Shown here: in pieces, positions 26,870 to 35,578 of the stretch
How the letters are laid out: each line of letters begins with the position of its first letter
How positions within the stretch are numbered: the first letter of the stretch is position 1
From: a bacterium 210820-DFI.6.37
GTDB taxonomy: Bacteria; Bacillota; Clostridia; Peptostreptococcales; Anaerovoracaceae
Length of the DNA stretch: 64,000 nucleotides
Assembly (NCBI GenBank): GCA_020558355.1
Contig: JAJCKG010000005.1
Span: forward strand, 62,001-126,000
Direction of reading: 5' to 3'
The notes under the pieces: model-generated
The model's database searches: none
Told to the model about the DNA's origin: nothing
What the model saw: only the letters and a program-made list of their open reading frames with translations
Program-made: the position numbers and the translations under genes

Positions 26870-27823
26870 TTATCCTCCTATCTGGTTCATATCCCGTCCC
26901 GCCTTGCTGGGACTTTCCGCATTGATTTCTTCCCGCTTTTGCGGCTTGTCCAAAATCGCGTCCCGCAAGAGCTCTTCCATCTGGCCACCATCCAGACCCC
27001 GAAGAGAAATTTCCTGATCCGAATGAAGACACGGCTTCAGCCTGCCGTCCGCCGTAAGCCGGATTTTATTGCAGCTCTCGCAAAACTCGCAGCTGATGGG
27101 GCGGATCAGTCCTACCCGGCCGGCGGCTCCCGGCAGCTTGTAAAGCCGGGCCACTCCCTCTTCCTTCTCCAGGGACACCAGCTCCGGGACCCGGTCTAAA
27201 ACCGTATCACAGCTGACAAACCGGGCTTTGTCAAATCCAATCCCGCCGCCAATCGGCATCAACTCAATGAACCGGACCTCTACAGGCTTTTCTCTGGTAA
27301 GCGAAACAAAATCCGGAATCTCATCATCATTAAATCCGCCCATAAGCACCGTATTGATTTTCAGCTTGTCAAATCCCGCTTCCTCAGCGGCCCGGATCCC
27401 CGCCATGGCGTCCTCCAGCTGGCCGATCCTTGTAATATACCGGTACTTTTCCGGATCCAGGGTATCCAGACTGATATTGAGACGGGAAATACCCGCGTCC
27501 CTCAGATCCTTCGCAAAGCGGGGAAGCAGCACGCCGTTGGTGGTAACGCACACCTCCCTGATCCCGGGAATATCCGCAATGGCCCGGCAGAGCTTTACGA
27601 TGCCCCGTTTTACAAGAGGCTCCCCACCGGTGATCCGAATCTTGCTGATACCCAGACGAGCCGCCGCTTCCACCGCCATAACCGTCTCTTCAGCGGTCAT
27701 CATGTCTTCGTGGGCTTTCTTGGCGACGCCCTCCTCCGGCATGCAGTACCGGCACCGCAGGTTGCACAGCTCTGTAACGGAAACCCGCATATAATTGATC
27801 TCTCTGTTGTAGTTGTCTCTCAT
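26870..27823 (-). CDS. moaA: GTP 3',8-cyclase
   Basis: Radical SAM enzyme for the first step of molybdopterin synthesis. 317 residues; CNLRCRYC cluster motif near the N-terminus, RITGGEPLVKRG, TTNGVLLP, and C-terminal CEFCESCNKIRLTADGRLKPCL for the second cluster. No moaD, moaE or moeA is in the window. Located 15 bases after the DUF4143 ATPase gene, so it may be co-transcribed with it. Confidence 0.95.
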   Translation of the reverse strand: MRDNYNREINYMRVSVTELCNLRCRYCMPEEGVAKKAHEDMMTAEETVMAVEAAARLGISKIRITGGEPLVKRGIVKLCRAIADIPGIREVCVTTNGVLLPRFAKDLRDAGISRLNISLDTLDPEKYRYITRIGQLEDAMAGIRAAEEAGFDKLKINTVLMGGFNDDEIPDFVSLTREKPVEVRFIELMPIGGGIGFDKARFVSCDTVLDRVPELVSLEKEEGVARLYKLPGAAGRVGLIRPISCEFCESCNKIRLTADGRLKPCLHSDQEISLRGLDGGQMEELLRDAILDKPQKREEINAESPSKAGRDMNQIGG

Positions 27824-27838
27824 TTTCTTCTCCGTAAT

Positions 27839-29152
27839 TTATTCCAGCAGAAAATCCAACGCTTTTATAATTTTGATACCCTCTTCCTCAGCAGTGAAAC
27901 CGGGTTCCATAGTAATGACAATTTTTTCATAATTATCCCGGATGCTTTTCAGAGGGGCCAGCTCCCGTGCTCTGGTCTCCGGCGCCAGCATGCTCTCAGT
28001 CACCTGGATATATTTCTTTTCATCCGTTTTCACGGCAATAAAGTCCACTTCCTTCTGTCCCGCTTTTCCAATGGCAACCTCATATCCCCGGCGAAGCAAT
28101 TCAAAATAGATGGTATTTTCCAGAAGATGTCCGGTATCGCCGTCCCGGTATCCCAGCAGATAATTCCGCAGCCCGGTATCCGCGATATAGTACTTGCCCA
28201 GGGTCCGCAGATAGGATTTTCCCTTGATATCGTATCGTTTGATATTATAAAAAATATGAGCTTCTGTCAAGCAGTCGATATACGCCTGGATCGTCTGGGT
28301 AGCCGGTCTTCCCTTTCCGCCTCGTCTCTCCAGCAGCCCCTCATCCGCAAGGGTGCCTCCGATGGAGGTCGCGGAAACATTGCTCCCGATATTATCAGCA
28401 AGAAACAAAATGATTTTCCTCAGTAGGATGGGATCGGTAATGGCCCTCTGACCTTTGCGCCTCTCTCGCTCCAGAATATCCCGTACCACTACAGCGGAGT
28501 AAACACCGTCCAGCATGACAGATATCTTTTCCTGATCAAAGCCCACGTCCGCAAGGGCCGGCATGCCCCCAAACTTTACATACGCGTCAAAGAACTCCCG
28601 CAATCCGTAAATTTCGCCCTGTCCATCCGAGACATACAGACTGTTCCCCGCCAGAGGCGACCGCCTTTCTGTCAGTACGAATCCATGAAAATCAAGGAAC
28701 TCCCGAAAAGAGAGCGGATACATCCTGATCTCCACATAGCGGCCGGACAGATAAGTAGAAAGCTCGGAGGAAAGCAGGTACGCATTGGACCCGGTAATAT
28801 AAATATCACAGTCCATATCCACCATAAAAGAATTAACCGCGATCTGCCAGTCCGCGACTCTCTGTATCTCATCGAAAAACAGGTACATCCGCTCCTCCGG
28901 ATTGCTGTTTTCCTTTATATATTGGTTCAGCTCCTGGCAGCTCATATTATAAAAATCCATAGATTCAAAATTGATTTCCAGGATCTGCTCTTCCCTTATT
29001 CCGTTATCCCTGAGATGCCCGGCCATCAGCTTTAACAAGCTGGACTTGCCGCATCTTCGTATTCCCGTAATAACCTTTACTACATCCATATCCTTAAAAG
29101 CGATCAGCTTTTCCAAATATAGATCCCGCTTTCTCAGCGCCCGCTTTCTCAT
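27839..29152 (-). CDS. AAA ATPase with DUF4143
   Basis: About 437 residues from ATG 29152, chosen for its GAGGTGAGG site. Walker A GIRRCGKSS, Walker B YLFFDEIQ, ITGSNAYLLSSELSTYLSGRY sensor-like segment, then the DUF4143 C-terminal domain with EVDFIAV near the end, similar to restriction-like nucleases. This is a widespread family with unclear role, often linked to mobile DNA or toxin-like function. Its presence in front of moaA is unexpected. Preceded by a nested inverted repeat. Confidence 0.85.
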   Translation of the reverse strand: MRKRALRKRDLYLEKLIAFKDMDVVKVITGIRRCGKSSLLKLMAGHLRDNGIREEQILEINFESMDFYNMSCQELNQYIKENSNPEERMYLFFDEIQRVADWQIAVNSFMVDMDCDIYITGSNAYLLSSELSTYLSGRYVEIRMYPLSFREFLDFHGFVLTERRSPLAGNSLYVSDGQGEIYGLREFFDAYVKFGGMPALADVGFDQEKISVMLDGVYSAVVVRDILERERRKGQRAITDPILLRKIILFLADNIGSNVSATSIGGTLADEGLLERRGGKGRPATQTIQAYIDCLTEAHIFYNIKRYDIKGKSYLRTLGKYYIADTGLRNYLLGYRDGDTGHLLENTIYFELLRRGYEVAIGKAGQKEVDFIAVKTDEKKYIQVTESMLAPETRARELAPLKSIRDNYEKIVITMEPGFTAEEEGIKIIKALDFLLE

Positions 29153-29188
29153 GTTATACCTCACCTCTTTGTCATTAGTATAACACAA

Positions 29189-29261
29189 ACTTTCAAAAAT
29201 AAAAAGTTTATCATATCAATGTTACAAACTTTTTATTTTTAAAAGTTTGTAACATTGATAT
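29189..29261. repeat. Nested inverted repeats between the DUF4143 ATPase and a surface protein gene
   Basis: 21-base perfect arms (29213-29233 with 29241-29261) around a seven-base AT loop. The inner ACAAACTTT...AAAGTTTGT unit also appears once more, almost perfect, at 29186-29210. Could be a bidirectional terminator/operator or the remnant of a small transposable unit. Very A+T rich against surroundings. Confidence 0.75.
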
Positions 29262-29267
29262 TTTGAA

Positions 29268-31193
29268 TTATAAGGTCCGTTTTTTCCGGCTCTCCCGAAG
29301 ACCGCGGATACCAAGGGCTATCGCGGCGACAGCCAGAACCACAGCCGCGGCGATCAGATACAGAGGATCCGTCTCTTTTCTCACATCACCAGAGAAGGTG
29401 GCTGTACTGGCGCTCCTTTTCAGCAGCTTGTTGAGAGGATCTTTGTATTCCTCCTTTTTCTTCTTGTCCTTTTCCAGCTGGTTGGTCTTGTTGTCGTCGT
29501 CCTTGTCCTTTTTCTGCGCCATGAGCGCTTTCATCCGCTCGCCCCTGGCCTGGGCCTTTTCTTCCTCAGTCGCCGCGCTTCCCGCCAGAACAAAAGCGGT
29601 GAGCTTTTTCGTCTTGAAAAACTGCGTACCGTTGGCCTTGGTGGAGTCCACCTTTGTCAGGCTTCCTCCGCTTCCCACAGAATAAACCGCGCTGCTCTTC
29701 TGGCTGATGTCATCATCAATGGGCATCTGGACCTCCACCTTTTCCGTAGGCTGGATCTTCCGGTCTCCCTGGTAGAACTGGATCCGGTAGAAAATCGCTT
29801 CCGTTTCATTCTTGGACAGATTCTTTTTCGCGGCCTTGTAATCCTCCGTCTCCGTTCCCATAACCCGGACGAACAGCTTCGCGTCCTCCGGCAGGGAATC
29901 CACCGGAGCGATTACATAGATTCCGGTTACCTTATCGTAAAAGACCATCTGCTCCTTTTGAACCATGGACGCCTTTACCTCAGTCATGGCGTATTCCAGG
30001 GCCTCTACTTCGTCGTTGATCTCATTTTGCGCCGTATATTTGTCCATCTCTTTGGCCCGGTCGATCTCTTCCTTGAGATTTTCCACTTCAATTCTGCCGT
30101 ACTGGCCCACATCCGTCCCTACGTTGACACTGGCCTTGGCATACAGCTCCCGCGCCTCCTTTAACGCGGCCTCCAGCTTTTTGATGTTGGCTTCCGCCGG
30201 CTTTTCGCTCTTTGCGATTTCCAGCATCGCGTTCAGTTCTTTTATCATAGCCTTGATTTTTATATTGGCCTTATCCTGCAGTAAAAATTTTACCTCGTCT
30301 TCCGCCTTCTTGTTCAGATCCTTTAGCAGCAGGCGCAGCTGTTTGATATTTTCTCTTTTATACTTTCCGTTTTTCAGATCTTTATCAGTGACAGAGTCAA
30401 GAAAGTCCTGGGCCTTGTCTGCCGCCGTCTCCCATTTGCTCAGATCCGCGTAGGTCTGTACCGTAAACCGCATGGGAACCCGGTTGACCGTGTAGCCCTT
30501 TCCGTTGCTGTTTTTTTGCCAGCTGGAAATGAATTCATACTCCTGGTTTTTTTCCTCGTTATATTTCTTCTTCTCCGCGGAAGTCAGACCCTCGCTGGTC
30601 TGCTGAATATATCCGGTGCAGTTTCCCTCTTCATCCTCGGCCAGCACCAGAGTGATCCCGTTATTGGCCTGCATACCCCGAAGAAAGCCGAACTCATAAA
30701 GGCACCCCGGTTCCAGCTCAAAATCCTCAATCTTAAAAGCCCAGCAGGTGCCGTTTCCAGAAGGGTCCACCTTGTCAGCTCTGACGGCCGGAGTTTTGAC
30801 ATAATCGGTGAAATTGGAAACGCGGGTACCGTTTTTATACGCGAAGAGATACAGCTTGCCGTAAGCGATCCAGTCCGTCTTACTTGTCCACGGATTTCGG
30901 TCCGTCATGGCGTAAAAGGTGTAGTTTGAGCCGTCGCTTTTCTTCGCGTCCAAATAGTCCACCCCATTTTTCACGCCGCTGTATTTGACCACCGGGCCGC
31001 TGTTGTTAAAGGTGCTGCTGAGCCAGTGCTGTCCCTTTTCGGTGTCAACCAGATACCCTCTTGGGGTAAACGGATTATGCCCTGTTCCGCTGGTGCCGAA
31101 TTCCCATACGTCGGCGCTGACGGCCCCCGCGGTCAGGCCGAAAAACAGCATCAATATTAATATAATTCCCGTAACTCTGGAAGCTCTACGCAT
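29268..31193 (-). CDS. Large membrane-anchored surface protein with helical stalk
   Basis: 641 residues, family not recognised. Signal peptide (about 1-27), then a beta-rich N-terminal domain to about residue 250 (FGTSGTGHNPFTPRGYLVDTE, with CWAFKIEDFELEPGCLYEFGF), a helical FIVAR-like segment (about 255-405) with KKAEDEVKFLLQDK-type heptads, a beta domain (about 405-530), a Lys/Asp-rich tail and a C-terminal membrane helix with basic end. The layout is an outward stalk with a distal binding domain. Divergent from another anchored surface protein with an 80-base gap; the two may act together. Confidence 0.6.
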   Translation of the reverse strand: MRRASRVTGIILILMLFFGLTAGAVSADVWEFGTSGTGHNPFTPRGYLVDTEKGQHWLSSTFNNSGPVVKYSGVKNGVDYLDAKKSDGSNYTFYAMTDRNPWTSKTDWIAYGKLYLFAYKNGTRVSNFTDYVKTPAVRADKVDPSGNGTCWAFKIEDFELEPGCLYEFGFLRGMQANNGITLVLAEDEEGNCTGYIQQTSEGLTSAEKKKYNEEKNQEYEFISSWQKNSNGKGYTVNRVPMRFTVQTYADLSKWETAADKAQDFLDSVTDKDLKNGKYKRENIKQLRLLLKDLNKKAEDEVKFLLQDKANIKIKAMIKELNAMLEIAKSEKPAEANIKKLEAALKEARELYAKASVNVGTDVGQYGRIEVENLKEEIDRAKEMDKYTAQNEINDEVEALEYAMTEVKASMVQKEQMVFYDKVTGIYVIAPVDSLPEDAKLFVRVMGTETEDYKAAKKNLSKNETEAIFYRIQFYQGDRKIQPTEKVEVQMPIDDDISQKSSAVYSVGSGGSLTKVDSTKANGTQFFKTKKLTAFVLAGSAATEEEKAQARGERMKALMAQKKDKDDDNKTNQLEKDKKKKEEYKDPLNKLLKRSASTATFSGDVRKETDPLYLIAAAVVLAVAAIALGIRGLRESRKKRTL

Positions 31194-31272
31194 GCTTTCC
31201 TCCCTGTGTCTGTTTTTTTCTTCCTGTTTGTGGTATCATATCTTTAGCAATTATGGCTAAAGGAGTTTTATT

Positions 31273-31995
31273 ATGTCAAAAAACAAAGTATTTCATTGTG
31301 TTTTACTGATTTTTCTTTTTGCCGCCCTTCTGTCTCCTGTATCCGCCTTCGCGGAAGACGGTGACGGCAGCGGCGAGGGAAACGGTCAGGGGCTCGGCAT
31401 CAACAAGGATATCGCCCTTACCCTTGTATCCTCATCGGTTACGGACGGACAGACAGATGTAGCTGTCAATGAAACCATTGAACTGGACTTTAATAAAAAC
31501 ATCTGCAATATCACCGTCCTGGCCGACAACAAAAAGTGTTTCCACCTGACTGACACCAGCGGCGGGGCGGTGGCCATCAAACTGATCTTTCCGGATGACC
31601 AGGTCCAGCACGATTACAAAAAGCAGGTATTCATCATTCCTCAGGAGGATCTGGACAGCAACACGCTGTATAAAGTCGCTGTAGACAGCACCCTCCGGGC
31701 TAAAAACGGCACCACCATCGACAATGCCCACACCTTCACCTTTACCACCGGAACCAGCCGGACGGATCAGGAAAACAAAATCCTGAAAAAGCTGGATGAC
31801 AACATCGTCACCTATGAAACCGCCTATGGTGAAACAGCGGATTCCATTCCGGTGGACAAGTCGGGGCTCGACGATGTGTCGGAAGAGCAGGGACCGGACA
31901 CAGGCTCTATCGCCCGGATCGCCGCCATTGCTCTGATCCTGGTTATCATCGTATTTACCGTTATCTTCGCGGTTCTCAGACGTAGAAAAGAATAA
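31273..31995 (+). CDS. Anchored surface protein with Big_5/SbsA-like Ig domain
   Basis: 240 residues. Signal peptide ending AFAEDGDG, a Gly-rich linker, one Ig-like domain (about 45-160: SSVTDGQTDVAVNETIELDFNKN, YKVAVDSTLRAKNG, HTFTFTTG) of the type used in S-layer and gliding proteins, a charged linker, then PDTGSIARIAA, a membrane helix and RRRKE tail. Good AAAGGAG site. Its stop overlaps the 3' end of the convergent transglutaminase-like gene by 20 bases. Confidence 0.7.
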   Translation: MSKNKVFHCVLLIFLFAALLSPVSAFAEDGDGSGEGNGQGLGINKDIALTLVSSSVTDGQTDVAVNETIELDFNKNICNITVLADNKKCFHLTDTSGGAVAIKLIFPDDQVQHDYKKQVFIIPQEDLDSNTLYKVAVDSTLRAKNGTTIDNAHTFTFTTGTSRTDQENKILKKLDDNIVTYETAYGETADSIPVDKSGLDDVSEEQGPDTGSIARIAAIALILVIIVFTVIFAVLRRRKE

Positions 31996-34360
31996 ACTTC
32001 ATAATGAATTTCTTTCCCCTCTTCTGAGAGGAATACACATGGCTTCCTATGCTCACCGCGTAGCGAGCCATTTTTTTATGCTCTTCTTTGGTAAGGCTTT
32101 CCCTGCCGAATCGCACTTTATGAACCGCGCGCAGGAATTCCGCGAACGTCATCTCCTGAGCGGCGTCATACCGCAGGGACAGTTCCTCTAGCTTGTCGTA
32201 TGGGTTTACAGGAAGGGGCCGCTTATCAAAGGCCATGACCTTTCCCACATATTTGTACATGGCGTAAACCTGCTGATCGGTATATACGGTCCCGAAGGAA
32301 GCCAGCAGCTTTTTAATGTGCCGCCTTCCCAGCAGTTCAAAGGCCGCTATAAGAAGCAGGACAAGCAGCAGTCCAAACCACAGCGGGTTGATGGCGCGTT
32401 TTTCCTCTTCCTGGTTTGCCTCCGGCTGATCTTCCTCCGGGGCCTCATCCTGATAATTCTTTTGCGTTTCTTCTTCGATCTTTTCATCCTCTTCCGTTTC
32501 GGTGGTCTGCTGCTTTTCCATATCGTAAAAGCCCGGTACGACTTCCACCGGGAACCAGCCGATCTCGTCGATGTAGATCTCTACCCAGCTGTGGGCCTGA
32601 GAATCCAGAACATCTAATGTCACGCCGCTCATTTCCGTATAAAGCAGCATCTCCTGGGGAGACAGATAATAGCCCTCCGCGTATCTTGCGGGGATGCCGG
32701 CTCTCCGGAACATCAGGGCTGCGGCAGTGGCGAAATGCATATCATTTCCCCGGTAGCTTTCATTCATGAAATAGGACAGTTCATCCTTTCCGGAAGGGGC
32801 CGCCCCCGCTTCGATATCGTATTCAAATTCTTCATCAAAGTTTTTTCTTATATAATGCAGCGTATAATCGATGGTCTTACCTTCACACTTTTCGATGCCG
32901 CTGGTTCCCAGCGCGTTGGAATCCTCTTCTGAAAGGTAAAGGTAAGTATCATATACATATCTGCGGTATACGGCTTCCGCCTCGGCGTAATCATCCCAGT
33001 CAGGGCTTTCTTTTACTTCCGCCAGCCAGCTGGCCAGCCCTTTTTCATCGTAATCCTGAAAATCGGACAGGAAGGCTTTAAAGCTGTATTCCCTCTGCCC
33101 CCGAAGGCCTTTCGCGAATGCGCCGTAATCCTTTTCATAGTTTACATTTCCGGGCAGCGTGTCGCCGGTCAGGGCCGCTTCATAGGGCAGATACAGATAT
33201 TTGCTGCTGCTGTTGACATTGGTCACGTCTACGGATACAAAGTCATAGTTTTTGGACATGCGGTATAGCCGGTCCTGCTGCATCCACGGATAAAAATCCT
33301 GCTGGGCCAGCCATTCTGTGATTCCTGTATATTCGCCGGAATACGCGCCTTCCGCGGCCGGGCTCCACTTGCCGTTTTCAAAGCTTCCTCCCACAAAGCC
33401 CCTCAGATACATGGACTGAGGCATCTGCATTTTCAGGGTGAGAACGGCGCTGTCCGTATACTGCAATGGATGGGTCTTTGTCAGATCTCCCCGGGACAGC
33501 TGATCCACTTCCTGACCGTTCAGGCTGTCATAGCGCAGATGCTCCTGAAGCTCCACTACCGCGGTCTTTGCTTCATCGATAGACTCAGGAGGCCGGTAAT
33601 CGTCTCCTGAAAAGATCAGCACATACCCAAGCAGCAGCACTAAGGTGATGCCGAGAAAAAGGTACGGCAGTGAGGAATTTTTGCTGTTTTGTATGTAAAT
33701 GGGCCTGTTTTTCTTCTTGCTGACCGGCCTTGCCACCGCGGATAACACCAGCAGTCCGGTCCAGCACAGCAGCAAAAGAAGCAGCAGCCAAATGGAAGGC
33801 TCCGCTTTCAGACACAGGCCGGTCATAACCGGAATGGCAGTCAGCACAAAGCCCAGCAGCGGTTCCTTGTGATAAACGCTGTGAACGATGGCCATAGAAG
33901 CCAGCAGCATGACCGGAATCATGGCAAGAAAAGCGTCGGTGCTCCAGTCTACGGTATCACCGGTTATTTCATAAGGAATCAGCCCCGCGTTCATCTGTTG
34001 GTTCAGGACCTCGATCATAATATTTCCCATAACAAGGAATCCGTTCCACACCGATTCATAGGCAACCAAAAAGAAGATGGCTGTAATCAGGAACACATAG
34101 AAGACCAAAAATCTTCCTAAAAACGGGTTCCAGCACAGAAAATACAGTCCGATGGGAAGGCCCGCTATAAGCAGCGCGCTGATGATGGAGTCCACCGGAT
34201 TGGGGAACATGGAAAAGAAGGTATACCAGCAGCCTACCGACAGGGCAATGGCCAAAAGCAGCTCAAAGATGACCCGTCTTCCGGGCCTTTTAGCCGCTTC
34301 ATCTGTTATCTGAACCAGATCCATAGAGGTCTGGAGTTGTTTTTTTCTCAGTAGGTTCAT
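31976..34360 (-). CDS. TgpA-like membrane protein with transglutaminase fold, catalytic Cys absent
   Basis: 794 residues. Five or more N-terminal helices (about 30-230), a long extracellular part and one later helix near 660, then a DUF4129-like C-terminal region. The transglutaminase core is at about 475-600: AALMFRRAGIPARYAEGYY and SQAHSWVEIYIDEIGWFPVEVVPGF give the usual His and second acid region, but the place of the nucleophile reads GNDMHFATA where active relatives show GYCMHFA-like sequence, so Cys is replaced by Asp. It is third in a MoxR-DUF58-TgpA cluster, a standard trio in bacteria. A structural or sensing role is therefore more likely than transamidation. Confidence 0.85.
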   Translation of the reverse strand: MNLLRKKQLQTSMDLVQITDEAAKRPGRRVIFELLLAIALSVGCWYTFFSMFPNPVDSIISALLIAGLPIGLYFLCWNPFLGRFLVFYVFLITAIFFLVAYESVWNGFLVMGNIMIEVLNQQMNAGLIPYEITGDTVDWSTDAFLAMIPVMLLASMAIVHSVYHKEPLLGFVLTAIPVMTGLCLKAEPSIWLLLLLLLCWTGLLVLSAVARPVSKKKNRPIYIQNSKNSSLPYLFLGITLVLLLGYVLIFSGDDYRPPESIDEAKTAVVELQEHLRYDSLNGQEVDQLSRGDLTKTHPLQYTDSAVLTLKMQMPQSMYLRGFVGGSFENGKWSPAAEGAYSGEYTGITEWLAQQDFYPWMQQDRLYRMSKNYDFVSVDVTNVNSSSKYLYLPYEAALTGDTLPGNVNYEKDYGAFAKGLRGQREYSFKAFLSDFQDYDEKGLASWLAEVKESPDWDDYAEAEAVYRRYVYDTYLYLSEEDSNALGTSGIEKCEGKTIDYTLHYIRKNFDEEFEYDIEAGAAPSGKDELSYFMNESYRGNDMHFATAAALMFRRAGIPARYAEGYYLSPQEMLLYTEMSGVTLDVLDSQAHSWVEIYIDEIGWFPVEVVPGFYDMEKQQTTETEEDEKIEEETQKNYQDEAPEEDQPEANQEEEKRAINPLWFGLLLVLLLIAAFELLGRRHIKKLLASFGTVYTDQQVYAMYKYVGKVMAFDKRPLPVNPYDKLEELSLRYDAAQEMTFAEFLRAVHKVRFGRESLTKEEHKKMARYAVSIGSHVYSSQKRGKKFIMKFILFYV

Positions 34361-34423
34361 GTCGATCTCCCAGGGGTTACAATTGTTTTGTTTTCACGCA
34401 GTCCTTTCAGGGCTTCGCGGCTT

Positions 34424-35578
34424 TCACACGAGGATTTCCGGCAGTCCTTCCGCCGCTTCCTTCAGGGAAACAGGGATCACCTCGATGGACTGGCGGGCGG
34501 CTTCACAGGCCGCTTCCTCTTCATAGATCAGGATCGTCCGCATAGTCTGGGAAACTTCCAGCTCTGCAATCTTGTCCAGATCCGGATCGGAAACCACATA
34601 CACCAGCGTACTGTTTTTGCTCCGGTATCCGCTGGCCGCGTAATATTCCAGAGCCGCCGAGTTGTCACTGGAAGGATAGGACGCAAGCACCTGTGCCGCC
34701 GCCATATCCAGATTTTCAAAATCATCCAGCTCCCGCGCGTGGAACATTCCCTCTCCGGCGTCATACCACGCCAGATTGTGATTGATTCCGTTTTCCAGCA
34801 GGGCTCTTGACAAGGAAAGGTACAGCTCCACCACCCCGTCGATCATGTCCTCCTTTCCCTTTGTCAGCTCCATAAGAAGGAAAACAGAGTAGTTCAGAGG
34901 CAGGCTGAAATCCCGCAGCATGGTTTTATCCAGCTTGACAGACAGCTTCCAGTGGATCTTTCGGATCTCATCTCCCGGCACATATTCTCTCAGGGCGAAA
35001 ATTTCGCTTACATCCGCCCCCGGCCGGTCAGGAGAGTAGCGGCTGCCGTCGCCGCTGGTCTCAATGGGCTTTTCCATATAAACAAGGGCTTCCCGCATTT
35101 CCGGATAAACAACGACAGCCTGTACGGGAAGACCCGGCTTTCGAAACGCGAAAAGGCCAAAGGCGTCGTAGATTTTTATCTTCTCTGTAAAAATAAGCAC
35201 CGTCCCTACTTTGCTGTCCTTCATGGCAAGCTCCGCGTCAACCGTTTTCTTTCCGCCTACCGTAGCGCTGACCCTCCGGAGCTTGGAAGCTCCCGTCATC
35301 TGGTTTTCCATACGGACCCGCAGCATGATCCGGGCCGCTGGAAAAAGGCTGCTGTTTGTAAATCGATAGGTAAAAACGGCGCAGTCCTTTCGCGCGGTCC
35401 CCGGCACTTCCAGCTGAATGGTAAGTCCCCGGCGGGAAAAAAGCGTCAGCGCCAGAGAAATCACCGGAAGCAGGACGCAAAGTCCCAAAAGAGTCAGGGT
35501 GTAATATGTATTTGTAAAAATATAGATCATTGCCATTACAAGCAGTAGCAGCACATAAAACACTCTGTTTTTCAGCAT
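34424..35578 (-). CDS. DUF58 protein
   Basis: 384 residues; two N-terminal helices, then a beta-rich part and the DUF58 signature SEIFALREYVPGDEIRKIHWKLS, followed by a von-Willebrand-like region. Found throughout bacteria beside MoxR ATPases and transglutaminase-like proteins, and thought to act with MoxR in assembly of surface or cofactor enzymes. One base from the MoxR gene. Confidence 0.9.
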   Translation of the reverse strand: MLKNRVFYVLLLLVMAMIYIFTNTYYTLTLLGLCVLLPVISLALTLFSRRGLTIQLEVPGTARKDCAVFTYRFTNSSLFPAARIMLRVRMENQMTGASKLRRVSATVGGKKTVDAELAMKDSKVGTVLIFTEKIKIYDAFGLFAFRKPGLPVQAVVVYPEMREALVYMEKPIETSGDGSRYSPDRPGADVSEIFALREYVPGDEIRKIHWKLSVKLDKTMLRDFSLPLNYSVFLLMELTKGKEDMIDGVVELYLSLSRALLENGINHNLAWYDAGEGMFHARELDDFENLDMAAAQVLASYPSSDNSAALEYYAASGYRSKNSTLVYVVSDPDLDKIAELEVSQTMRTILIYEEEAACEAARQSIEVIPVSLKEAAEGLPEILV

